Both the position numbers and the translations under genes were made by a program. Positions 22,783 through 32,877 of a stretch of 64,000 nucleotides of DNA are shown piece after piece (position 1 is the first letter of the stretch; each line of letters begins with the position of its first letter). This DNA comes from Podospora pseudoanserina (Eukaryota; Ascomycota; Sordariomycetes; Sordariales; Podosporaceae), in NCBI RefSeq assembly GCF_035222485.1, contig NC_085920.1, positions 7,860,001 through 7,924,000 of the forward strand. The letters are read 5' to 3'. Below the pieces are notes generated by a model that searched no databases, was not told the origin of the DNA, and was given only the letters and a program-made list of their open reading frames with translations.

Positions 22783-24093
22783 TTACCACAACCCATCCAT
22801 CTCTGCCATTGCCGCCTCATCATCGTCAAAGCTGGTGTCTTTTTTGGCCCCAGCCTCCTTCTGGGTTTCAGGAACAGGCTTATAAGACGCTCCCTCTGCC
22901 TCTGCTTCTGCCATCAGAGCGTCAAGATCGTCCTCCTCATCATTAACCTTCATAGGCTCCGTAGACTTGGGTGCGCTCGGTGCCTTCGTAGGTGGCTGGG
23001 CCTCAACCTCGGCCATAAGCGCATCCAAATCGTCATCATCAAAGTCATCCACTTCTTTCCTTTGCGGGGCAGATGGTTTGGAATTGCCACCGCCAAGTAT
23101 GCTCTTGGTTGACTGGTTCGGTCTAGTGGACAATGTTTCCGCTTCTGCCTCGGCCATCAGAGCGTCCAGATCGTCATCCTCTGGTATGTTATTCGCCTGT
23201 GGTTTTGGTGGTGCCGCTGCCATGCTGTTACTTGTCCCGTTCCCAAATATGCTTCTTGGTGGCTGCCCAGAGTTAGCCTCTGCCTCTGCCATCAGCGCAT
23301 CCAAATCATCATCGTCCGGAACGTCTTCACCCCTAGCCCCCTTGGTCGCAGCTCTTGGCGTGGCATTGTAGATGTCATCGCCTCCAAACAAATCATCCCC
23401 ATCGGGTGTCTTCGGTCGTTCCTTGGCCTTATCGAATACAGGCGCAATCCTTCCTGTATCTTTTGGTGTCTTATCATGTTCGTAAATCGGAAACGGGTCT
23501 ACGTCGTTCGGACCCTCCTCTCCCTCGCCTCTGGGTTTCAACTCGTCAATCCATTTCATCCTGGCGTTCCGCAACGATGTCTTGTGTCCAGCCTTTTCCA
23601 CCATTGCCAATGCGTCAAGGAAGCTGGCTTTGGGAAAGAGTTCGTCAAGCCATTCCTGGTAGAACGATAACATTCGGGCAGCGTCGGAAAATTCGTGGCC
23701 TTTGCCTTTGAGCTTTAGTCTGGATTGGGCGTTTTTTCGGAGCCATGGGATGCCTTTGTCTGATAGTAGTCTAGTCATGATATTAGCATACATGCCAGAT
23801 CAGGCGGGGGCTAGGCGAAGTGTATACCGGGCATCGTCAAGCTTGACTCTGGGAACACGAGCTTTCTTCCTGTCGACTTCTGTTTCTAACCCGAGAACAT
23901 CGGTCCCTTTTCTCTTTTTACTACTGGCGTCGGTCTTCTTGTCATCGGTCTTCTTGGATTTGTCGCCTTTCGGGGAACCGAACGGGTCTTCCTCGTCAAA
24001 GTCGCTCCATCCTTCTAGAAAACTATCGACAAAAGCACCGCTATCCTTTTTGTTGCCATTGGTGACTTTGCTGGGACCTGCTGCGGCGGGCAT
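22783..24093 (-). CDS. csm3: Replication fork protection factor Csm3/Swi3 (TIPIN homologue)
   Basis: Exons 24093-23828 and 23770-22783 give 417 aa. With Tof1/Swi1 this protein stabilises stalled forks and supports the S-phase checkpoint. The Swi3 domain begins at the exon junction with [15 protein letters not shown] and runs through [30 protein letters not shown] and [14 protein letters not shown]. The long acidic tail has four copies of a motif like [14 protein letters not shown], spaced roughly 40-50 residues. The N-terminus is also acidic with a Lys-rich patch. It is divergent from the complex I gene. Confidence 0.93.
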
Positions 24094-24454
24094 TGTGAGA
24101 ATACTTCGTGGTCGACTATCGCAACTTTTGCTGCTTCAACTGGTGTTGTTGGGTTTGGGGGTAGACAAGACCATTTAAAAGAGACGCGACTTTGAGATGG
24201 TTGGCGCGTCGCGCGTCAAACAGTGTAAGTGGTTGTGGCTTGCCCCGCAGCGCACAAGCCACATTGAATTCCCGCCAAGACTTGTTGACATGATATTTGC
24301 CTCAGGCATCAATCCACTGCTGGAGCTTCAACGGCTTGGGTCCAGCAAGCTTCAAGGAACGAGCCAGTCCAGACGACCTCAATTCGCTTGCCTGCGCCCG
24401 CCCTGCTCGACGACGACGACGACGGAAACCGCCGGCCAGGCCCAGTCAGTCACA
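24094..24454. other. Divergent promoter region, csm3 and complex I gene
   Basis: About 360 bp shared upstream region. A short GAC/ACG-rich run lies near 24410. No element can be named. Confidence 0.5.
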
Positions 24455-25302
24455 ATGTCGACCACTCCCGGAAACACGTATACCATCAGCAAGCAGATCA
24501 AGACTGAGTACCCAGTGAGTTTTGCGGTGCCGAGAAACCCAATTGAAGGGGACCAAGCTAACTGGGGTTTGCACACAGCTCATCGATAATGATCCGTATG
24601 GTCCCCCCCTCACTAGATGTCGAAGTTCTTGAGCACGGAGATGGACAGGAATTAACATCGATTGGTAACAATCCAGGCACTTCAAGCGTGTAATTCGGTA
24701 CGCCCGGCCGTCCGATTACGTCCACGGCATCGTCGCTGCCGCCGCCGGCCCCAGTCTTCTCTACGCCATGGAGAGATTTGCTCCCTCATATGTCGGAAAG
24801 GGTGGTGTCGCCCAGACCATGCGGTTGGGCGGTGCCATGGGGTTGTGTGGTGGTTTCATCTACTTTTACCAGCGGTCTATTCGTACGTCATCGCTCCATC
24901 ACAGCATATCGAGGCAACAGTCGGGCTTCGGGCTGGGTTTAGAAGAATTCGGATAGTGTGGGCGGGTGCAGGCGGTACTAGAGACAGGAACTGACGGCTC
25001 TGATAGTGCGCTTCTACGGTATGAGCGAAAACGCCCGGGAAGTCCAGATGGACATGCGCGAGATGGTCGACAAGGTCAAGCGCGGCGAGCCTATCTACGG
25101 CGAAAGTCAGCTTACTCCCGCCATGCAGGGTGTTGCCGCCCGCCAGTCTAGATATTCCGCTCTCTTCATGGCTGTGCTCCCCTGGTTCAACTTTGTCAAC
25201 CACAGCCAGCACGGTGTTGACACCGCCAAGTATTACAGACAAGCCGAGAGGGAGCTGGAGGCTGAGCGTCTTGCGCGGGAGGGTGGGAACCCTAGCCAGT
25301 AA
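24455..25302 (+). CDS. NADH:ubiquinone oxidoreductase 21-kDa subunit (complex I)
   Basis: Exons 24455-24514, 24579-24595 (only 17 nt), 24677-24882 and 25007-25302 give 192 aa. The fungal 21-kDa accessory subunit has an N-terminal domain (TEYPLIDNDPHFKRVIRYARPSDY) and a C-terminal domain (LRFYGMSENAREVQMDM, LPWFNFVNHSQHGVD), both present here. Two hydrophobic stretches, HGIVAAAAGPSLLYAM and LGGAMGLCGGFIYFY, are likely inner-membrane segments. It is a mitochondrial accessory subunit of respiratory complex I. The microexon encodes LIDNDP and is supported on both sides by consensus sites. Confidence 0.92.
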
Positions 25303-25785
25303 AAGGAAAAGGAATGAAAAGAACGATTGCATGTGCGGGGAGGGTGCTGGACTGCGGGTGCCAGGTTGTATATACCAATGCTAGAAGGCTGGCCAACAGA
25401 CATTTTTTTTGATGAACACATTGCTAAGTATCTATCTTGGGTTGATGTGCTCACTGGCTTCCAGCTCTTACACCGAATATTAGCGCTCAAACGACGTTGG
25501 ATTGGATGTTTCAATGGGCTTGAGGGGTAGAGTTAGATCAATGTGTGTATACTTTAGCCCTACTACGCAACACGGCAGCGGGTATCTCATGTACGTTTGA
25601 AAGGTTTACCCGGAGTTAAAGATGATTTTAACGTAGCTGACAATGGTCATACCCAGATAGTTACTCATATATACGAATGCTATGCATACAAATCTCGCAC
25701 TCACCACCACGCCACCCGTGCCCACCGCCTTGATTCAGCTATCCTCAATCTACCCTCCGGACCTCCCAATCAAGCCACCAGTGTT
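25303..25785. other. Convergent 3' intergenic region
   Basis: Between the complex I gene and the first AA9 gene. Contains only short unremarkable frames. Confidence 0.5.
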
Positions 25786-26936
25786 TTAAGCGCACTGCGA
25801 GTAGTAAGGAGGCGAAACAGCCTTGCAAGATCCGCTCTGTCGCAGGGTCAGCACCGATGCCACTTTGGAAAAGGGGTTCACTCATAACAACTTACAGCGC
25901 AGTTCGTGCATCCAGTATACCCGTTACCGCCACACTGCCCATACATGGCAACACTGCAACCGGAGTTGCCGCCGCCAGCATTACTACCACCGCCAGTAGC
26001 AGGAGAAGAACCACCGCCTCCTGGAGCAATCGCGGAAGGAGAAGAGCCAACCTTGCAGGTTGACGCACACCCAGTGCAAGCCCCACCAGGAGTTCTAGTC
26101 TCACCACCAGAATAAACCGCCGGTCCAGGGGCGGTGTAAGAAGTAAGCGCAGCGTGGATGTTCACCTGCCCTTCACTGGCACCATAGGCACCGGGGAGCC
26201 TCACCGTCGCGGGGCTAGCGTTGCCACCACCGGAGACGGTGATCTGGTAGCAGGTCATGTAAAACTGACCGCCACCGCTTGGACCAGCAGCGTGGAGAGC
26301 TAGCGATTCGGCACGGAGGAGATAGTCGCCCGAGGGGATGTCAGCGGGGATCTTGACGTCCATCTTGCCGCAGCAGGCGTTGAGGTCCTTGCTGCCCCAG
26401 TTGTCATCGTCACCAACGCGGCCGCCAGCCTTTTTGGACCACGAGTTGGAAAGGATCTTGAACCAGCCGGTGGAGGTGCCGTCGGCGGTGGAGGCGTCTG
26501 GGACCTTGGAGAGGTAGACCTGGACGGGGCCGTAGTGGGCGCCGCCGATGGCTTCTTGAGAGCAGGACCGGTCACCAGTTTGCTGTGGGTAGGGTTTCAG
26601 TGACGGTGCGGAAGGAAACCATGGGGTAGAAACATACCTGGTGCATCTCAACAGTCACGGTGCCGCCGGCGCGAACAGGGCACTTGCCAGCGACGCCACG
26701 AGTACCGGCATTGCACACAAAGTCACGGCCTCCGACGTTGGTGACGGGCGAGTTGGAAGGGGGGAGACGAGCGCAGGAGGAGCCGTGCTGAAAAGGTCAG
26801 TCACAGGTCCAGGTCAACACCAGGAGAGAAGACTTATATAATCGGTACCGTCAACCCAGAGTTGCTGGAAGGTGGCATGGGCAGCAACCTCTTTGGCGGC
26901 CAGAGCCGTCAAGGCAGCAAAGAATGTCGACTTCAT
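25786..26936 (-). CDS. AA9 (GH61) lytic polysaccharide monooxygenase with CBM1
   Basis: A secreted copper enzyme that oxidatively cleaves cellulose. Exon 1 starts at 26936 with a signal peptide; cleavage before HATFQQLW would expose the N-terminal copper-binding His. Exon 2 is 26787-26638, exon 3 26582-25896 and exon 4 25836-25786. The second brace His is in AHYGPVQVYL and the axial Tyr in QFYMTCYQI. A Gly/Ser-rich linker leads to a CBM1 (MYGQCGGNGYTGC, then YYSQCA at the stop). The expected size is about 327 aa. The end of exon 1 is a problem: homology runs to VDGTDY and resumes at GSSCARLPPSN, but no GT or GC donor keeps the frame. A one-base shift or a non-canonical donor is possible, so the gene may be damaged. 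Confidence 0.88.
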
Positions 26937-28280
26937 TTTGAACTGGAACCCGGATGGAGTCAAGATGCAAAGAATGGAAGCAAGCCACTGACGAAGCAAC
27001 GGGCAGAGAGAGGGGGAGGGGAGGACAACCGCTTTTTTTTCGGTGATATATACTTCTCACTGTTTGGCTGCTTCCACTCTACCCCAGATGTAGGGGGTGG
27101 CTTGCCAGGTTCTCACTCGCGCCCACTCGTCATACTCGACCGTTGGGCTGTCAAAGCTATGCATGCATACGGGGGCGTTCCAACCGAGCTCACTTACCGG
27201 CCCTCGATTCCTTGACTTGTCAAATCTCACCCTGTCCAAACCAGGACAGGAGGCTCGATCAGGAGTATACTACCGTGATCACTCTTTGGTCGAGTGGCTG
27301 CATTTGCCGAAGGCAACATGTCTGCACCCCAGCCGGGGTCCCCAGACTGGTGTGGTTGGTGTGTGGTGGAATACACTCTATCCGCTCGAGAAATCTGGGG
27401 TATAGTGTTCCACGGCATGATTGAGGTTTAATATGGACCAAACGGGCACGCGGACGAGCAGCGACAAATGAGGTTTGTGAGCGCATATTGGAGAGGTGCT
27501 GCGGGATCAATATCAACAGAGTATTTACCCGGGCCTTCTCACGGCAGCGCTGGGCCCGCAGCACCCGGCTTTCCGCAATTGGTGCGGACACAACAGACAG
27601 AAGTGGACTGGATGATCCGTTCCGGTTATTTTGGTTGGGTTGTTTATTGAGGGTGGTGAATCTGCTGTAGAGCGGCTACGATGCCAACCAAGTCGGTGCA
27701 TGGTATCTAACTGGTGAGAGAGTCGCACATCAAAAATCAGGAACAACCCCTCGGACGGTTTTCATCCTCTGTGATAGGCAAAGCCCGCACCGACATGGGT
27801 CTCAAGCAGGGGCATTTCAAGATCTGAATTGTCTGTATAGCAACCATTGTGACCGGGTTTTCATCATGCTGCGATTCGTTTCGGGGGTCAGCCTGCATCG
27901 GCCTTACGCCGGAACTTACTGCCACACCAATGAATCTTCCATGGGCTCCTAATCTCTCACCACTTTCCCGACTGGCATGACTTGTCCGAATTCCTGATGA
28001 TGGTCAAACACAGCCCTTGGCAGAAGCGGGTGGCCTTCTAAGACCTCGCTGAAGGATCTCAGGCAATCTAAGAAAATACATGGGAATGGTGGGATTATAT
28101 GGCCTGGAGTACAGCACGGCTCGTCATTCAAATCCCGAGAGCTTTTTACGTCATAGGACTGCTACGGTCTGACTTATTTGTGTGCGAAGGCTTGGTGAGC
28201 CGTGGCATCTGGTAAAATCCTGCGAAAATCATTCAATCTAGTGGAAGTTTCGATCTTGACATGAGCAACACGCCCGTCTA
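26937..28280. other. Upstream region of the AA9 gene
   Basis: About 1.3 kb without a recognisable gene. A TATA element at 27047 is listed separately. The rest shows no coding signature. Confidence 0.5.
27047..27052 (-). promoter_or_regulatory. Probable TATA box of the AA9 gene
   Basis: TATATA, on a short pyrimidine/AT background, lies about 110 bp upstream of the AA9 start codon, a normal distance for a strongly induced fungal cellulase promoter. Confidence 0.5.
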
Positions 28281-28995
28281 TCAAGCTGCGTCTCCAGATG
28301 CCCAAGCTCTCAACTCCACATCCATCTCCTTGCTATAATCTCCAAACCTTGCCCACAGACCATGAATCCAATCGTTGTACCTCTTCGGCCAGCTTCGCCC
28401 TTCAAACATGGCCTTTGTAAACTCCCAATATTCACGGATTGAATCCTGCCATTTCCCAATCAACTATCCCAGTGACCATCCACCCTCTGGTCCCGTCAGG
28501 CCGTTTGAACTGATCCACCAGAATGTTTCTCCGGTTCAGATCTGCGTGCGTGAACACAATTCCATGACCTTGTCGACCTGGGTCGTCAGAGCACCTCATG
28601 AGCTTGCTGAAGTCTGCTTCGTCACGAAACGGCCCCCACGGTTTCCCACCACGAAGTTGCATGTCAGCAATGGAACCCCCGAGGGTGTTGCATATGGCCA
28701 TGGTCTCGTTGGCGGTAGTCGGGATCCCACAAATTTGTGACATGTAATTTTCATGTTGCCCGATAATCTGCCTCGCGTCCCTGTTGGATGACGCATTGAG
28801 GGATTGAGCAAGTTGAAAGCCCGGAAGCCCAGTCATGAGAATGAATGCAACTTGGCGGCCGCCCGGTCGATAGACGATATTGAGTGGACGCGGAACTGGC
28901 ACATCAGAAAAAATCAACAAAGGAATTACGAACGAGAGATCCACGGCTTTGAGTTTGTCGAGGCTACACATGAACACATTTGAAACTACCAGCAT
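28281..28995 (-). pseudogene. Aminoglycoside-phosphotransferase-like (APH/kinase-fold) gene, decayed
   Basis: The frame from 28995 to 28432 has the fungal APH family motifs: PRPLNIVYR, the catalytic loop HADLNRRNILV and the metal-binding IVDWEMAGF. The C-terminal part REYWEFTKAMFEG to RAWASGDAA lies in another frame from about 28440 to 28281. A two-base insertion between GFNP and EYWEF explains the break. The usual N-terminal ATP-binding part is absent upstream. Such proteins in fungi are mostly of unknown substrate. I call it a host pseudogene with a frameshift and a missing 5' part. Confidence 0.78.
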
Positions 28996-29199
28996 CAATC
29001 TCTTCCCTGGGAAGATTTCTCACATCTATGAGGAGCGTTGACTAGAACTAGCTTGTGTCAAAGCGACTCATAATCCATAATACCTTGTGCCTATTGTTTG
29101 CACAATGCTAAGTAGCAGTCCTCTTAACAAAGCAAAAGTGCTACAGACTGGGTCAATATAATGTCAAGATGTGACTCATTACAATATCCACAGTTGAGA

Positions 29200-29270
29200 A
29201 GCTGCATGGCGCAGCAGAAGCGCGCCGGCTCATAACCCGGAGGTCACTTGATCGAAACAAGTTGCAGCTA
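29200..29270 (+). tRNA. Initiator tRNA-Met(CAU), possibly defective
   Basis: The 71-nt sequence folds as a eukaryotic initiator tRNA. The acceptor is AGCTGCA paired with TGCAGCT, with discriminator A and A1-U72 as in initiators. The D arm is GCGC/GCGC and the T arm ACTTG/CAAGT with loop ATCGAAA, the initiator-type AUCG in place of TTC. The anticodon loop is CTCATAA. The anticodon stem is one base short: CCGG on the 5' side faces CCCGG, where CCGGG is expected. A T-rich stretch follows. It is either a functional variant with a 4-bp stem or a pseudogene. Confidence 0.8.
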
Positions 29271-30361
29271 AACTTCTTCATTCCCCCCCCCCCCTTTATT
29301 TTGGGCTTCATCCCATTCTTTGTTTTAAAGCTTCATGTCCCTGAAGTCAAGCGTATGTTTTGTCTCATCAAGCCCTGGTATACCTCTCGGTGATTTGAAT
29401 CAACCATCGAAGTCATCGGGCAAGGTTTGGCTGGGCCTTGGCTTCTCACTCTCAACCTGATTAACTATGCTTCAGAAACCCCAGGCTTGCTGTTATCGTC
29501 AAATTACATGAATTTTACGGCCGACTAATGACCGTTGAAACATCGAGCTTTACCCTGCTGTGGGGTGAAGGTGCTGCTCTTGCTGGTAAGATAGGTGGAT
29601 CAGGATGGCTGTGGCTCCTTTCCACCACCTGCCGGCGGCCAAGGCATGTTTGTTGGCTCCTTTCCTCTGAGCCACTGAGTGAGCATGGTGGAAAAGAAAT
29701 TGCATTTCCTTCACAAGGTGCCGCTCTGGTGATACTGTGGAGTCTACCGTGTGGCTCTGATTTCTTGCAACCAAGCCCACTTTCTTTCTCTCGCTCAGGC
29801 TCCTGGCTCCGTCGCTTCTTCACCAATCCATTCATGTTTGTCTTAGCTTCAGTCACTAGGAACCTCACCTTAGATTACACGATAGGACCGCTTAAGCAGA
29901 AAGAATCATCACCAACAGCCAGAGAGTATAACAAGTCATGAGGAGGATTTCCCGAATAAGGTCCTAAAACAACCTCAGTCCTGCAACAGGTTTCCGTCGA
30001 ACGTACAATACAGCAACGGGCCTCTGCTATCCAGGGATGCCACTCGTAGTGATGACTTTCTCGTCGGCGGATACACCACAGGCAAACAACAGCTAACCGC
30101 TATCAATCATCGTGTGCCTATGGGTAGAGATCAAGAAGGCGACCCCACGTTCTCGCCGTCTGATGGAGCTGCCCACCTCAACTCAACCAGGTAATATATG
30201 CTACCGACGTGCAGAAGATGAAAAGAGAGCTGTAATTCATAACGATCGGACCCCAAGACCTGATATGTTTCGTCGACAACTTCGACATGCAAATGTTGAC
30301 TCGAGAGTGTGAGGCCATTACGTCTGCACAAGGCTCCAGAGATAGTCACTAGACAGGAAAA

Positions 30362-30545
30362 CATACCCACAAGGCGTTCAAAGATGGTCATCAGGCGTTA
30401 AAAGATTGTGGACAGGCGCGCAAGGACAGTAGATAGGCCTAGAAATATAGTTGATAGGCATTCGAATGTGCTTGATAGGCCTTCAATAACGGCCAAGGGG
30501 TTCCAACTGATAGTCAACAGACATTCAAACATTGCTGATACACGG
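30362..30545 (-). repeat. Degenerate 21-bp minisatellite, locus C, beside the HET gene
   Basis: About nine phased units occur on the minus strand, such as GCCTATCAACTATATTTC and GCCTGTCCACAATCTTTT. They match loci A and B. In one minus-strand frame they read as heptads like FERLSTI, open over most of the array except for one stop near 30395. The array ends about 115 bp from the stop codon of the HET-ankyrin gene. Confidence 0.85.
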
Positions 30546-30660
30546 TGTTTGTGGATATTAATGCCAATAATCCACAGCAATACAGCCACAGTCCATCCTG
30601 CCTCCCCGGGTTAGAAGATGATCCCCGTATATAGTACCTGCTCAACCCTCGATAGCCTTC

Positions 30661-32877
30661 TTAAAAAGCCAACTTGCTCACCACCCTCGCCTTCTCCCAC
30701 CCTTCCTCCGTCCGAAACACATCCACCACCCTCTCCTGCCAAAACTCCTCCGCTGCCTCCCTCGCCGTCAACCCATTATACACATCCAGCACCTCCCTAT
30801 CCGCCCCCTCCCTGAGCAGCATCAGCACCGTCTCTGCGTGTCCATGCCTGGCAGCAATCCACAGCGCCGTCTGCCCATAGTGTCCCGAAGAATTGATATC
30901 CATCCCAAACCCAATCAGCTGCTGCGCCACGCTCGTGTGCCCGTTCCTCGCCGCGATCCAGAGCGCACTAGTCTGGTTCTCGGAGTCCCTCTCCTGCTGC
31001 AAGACTTCGTGCACAACCCCCTTTTGCTGGAAATACATCGTCAGCGCCTTGACGGCGTTGCCGTGCCCCATCGATGCTGCCTTCCATAGCACGGTTCTAT
31101 TCTCGCTTGATGCCCCGGGCCCGTAGTCGGCCTTTTCATCGAGAAGCATCCTCACGCAGTAGGGGTGATTGGCAACGGCCGCCATCCAGAGCGGTGTCCG
31201 TCCTGACGCGTCCTTTGCGTCGATTTTGGCGCCGCGGGAGACGAGGGTTTTGGCGATGGGTTGGTGTCCCTGGTTGCAGGCTACCCACAGGGCGGTAGAA
31301 GCGTTTTCGTTGCAGGGAGTCTCCAGTTCGGCGCCCCGGTCGAGGAGCTTGTTCACATAGGTGGATTTGTTGTCTTTGCAGGCTATGTACAGAGGGGTAA
31401 AGGGGATGCCGTTGAGGCCGGAGGGGAGGTTGATGTCGATGTCGGGCCGGGCGAGGAGCATGTCGACGATGAGATGGTGTCCGTACATGAGGGCGGAGCC
31501 GAGGGGAGTTTGCCCTCCGCGGCCTTTGTGGTTGACGTTGACGTCGTTGCAGTTGAGGAGGAGCTTGGCCATTTCGAGGTGGCCCTGGAGGGCGATGATG
31601 TTGAGCGCCGTGTCACCGTGGCAATCCTTCACGTTGGTGTTGCAGTGAGGAAGGGCGAGGAGGCAAGAGAAGAGGGACTCGTAGCCTGGTTTGTCGGCTA
31701 GGAAGACCAACGGTGGTCCTCGAGAGGTGTGCCAGGCGTTGACGTGGAAGCTTGGCCTGGCGACGACTTCTGCCGCCGCTGCTTGGTTTCCTTGTCTGAT
31801 TGCCCATTGAAAGGCCTGACTGGGGATCTGGTCCAGTTGATTTAGTAGATGCTTCAAGTCCCACTTCGTAGACGGCTCAGGGCCTGGGATGCTCGGTATT
31901 TGCCGATATTTCAGATACAAAATCGTGTTTTCAATCACTCGGTGCAGGGACATGTTGTAGTCTGGCTGCAGTATCCCATCAGCACTTGCATCCGACGCTA
32001 TCCCGATCAGCGCATAGATATTATCGCGTGGATCGGTGGCCTTGCTTGCACCGAACCGCCCCAGGAGTGAACACAGATCCGGTGCGTCTTTCCACCATGA
32101 CCTTTGCCGCAGGTATCCGGGCATGATATCCAAGACAGCTTGGGTGTGCGCGTCAACTTCTAACCCCATTAGCTTGGGCATGAGAACAAACACCCGTGTC
32201 GGAATGGTGTTGAAACCACAGCTGATAACAGCGCTCCTGGCGCTGAAAACCTCTTGGAGGATCCATACCCTCTTGAACCATGGCCGGCTTAACATATCTT
32301 TCAAAGCATTGACCCGGCATGTTTTGATGCTGGTCTCGCCCGTTCCGTCTCTCTTCACGAATATTGACCACTCCTTAACCCAAGCATCTGGCGAATTCCT
32401 TCGATAGTTCTTCCTTTTAGTTGCTCGCTTGTCCAACTGGCTCATCAAACCCATGAGAAGATCGATGTCGTCCGTACCTGGCCCAAGCCATATGTGCACA
32501 TTCTGGGCGTTGGAATAAACCAGCCTCATTTGCTTCACCTGGTGGTTCTTTTCTCGATGGCTCCTTTGGTCGATACACAGGGCGTCAACCCATAGGATTC
32601 GATCCTGGTCTGGCTGCCTCAGACAACTCAAGGCCAAGTAGAGATTTTCTGTCACCGCAGCCTTCTTCCCGCATAGTTCAATTTCCTTTGATATCGGCGC
32701 ATCACCCCACGCATAGGAGAGAGACTCGTAAGGGACACCCTCAACCTGGTGGAGAAAGGTCTCAAACAGTTCACATCGAACCGGTTCGTCCACGCGGCCT
32801 CTGAGAAGACGTATGAGACGAATTGCATCGGTTTCGAGGTCGATAGGTGTGTATATGTAGTGAGAATCCGGCGACAT
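30661..32877 (-). CDS. HET-domain protein with C-terminal ankyrin repeats
   Basis: A single 738-aa exon. The N-terminal HET domain spans about residues 50-200: YESLSYAWGD, LYLALSCLR, RILWVDALCIDQ, VKQMRLVYSNAQNVHIWLG. A middle region carries DPRDNIYALIGIASD, typical of fungal HET proteins. From about residue 415 follow roughly nine ankyrin repeats, for example GDTALNIIALQGHLEMAKLLL and GQTALWIAARHGHAETVLMLL. HET domains act in heterokaryon incompatibility and can trigger cell death after non-self recognition; ankyrin tails often serve recognition. There is no signal peptide. The gene looks intact. Start at 32877 is the first Met. Confidence 0.93.
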   Translation of the reverse strand: MSPDSHYIYTPIDLETDAIRLIRLLRGRVDEPVRCELFETFLHQVEGVPYESLSYAWGDAPISKEIELCGKKAAVTENLYLALSCLRQPDQDRILWVDALCIDQRSHREKNHQVKQMRLVYSNAQNVHIWLGPGTDDIDLLMGLMSQLDKRATKRKNYRRNSPDAWVKEWSIFVKRDGTGETSIKTCRVNALKDMLSRPWFKRVWILQEVFSARSAVISCGFNTIPTRVFVLMPKLMGLEVDAHTQAVLDIMPGYLRQRSWWKDAPDLCSLLGRFGASKATDPRDNIYALIGIASDASADGILQPDYNMSLHRVIENTILYLKYRQIPSIPGPEPSTKWDLKHLLNQLDQIPSQAFQWAIRQGNQAAAAEVVARPSFHVNAWHTSRGPPLVFLADKPGYESLFSCLLALPHCNTNVKDCHGDTALNIIALQGHLEMAKLLLNCNDVNVNHKGRGGQTPLGSALMYGHHLIVDMLLARPDIDINLPSGLNGIPFTPLYIACKDNKSTYVNKLLDRGAELETPCNENASTALWVACNQGHQPIAKTLVSRGAKIDAKDASGRTPLWMAAVANHPYCVRMLLDEKADYGPGASSENRTVLWKAASMGHGNAVKALTMYFQQKGVVHEVLQQERDSENQTSALWIAARNGHTSVAQQLIGFGMDINSSGHYGQTALWIAARHGHAETVLMLLREGADREVLDVYNGLTAREAAEEFWQERVVDVFRTEEGWEKARVVSKLAF

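Larger units (their letters stand above)
28999..30660. other. Gene-free interval with tRNA and minisatellite
   Basis: Apart from the tRNA copy at 29200, a C-run near 29285 and the 21-bp array at 30362-30545, nothing is recognised. The open frames at 29515-29941 overlap on both strands and lack motifs. Confidence 0.5.
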
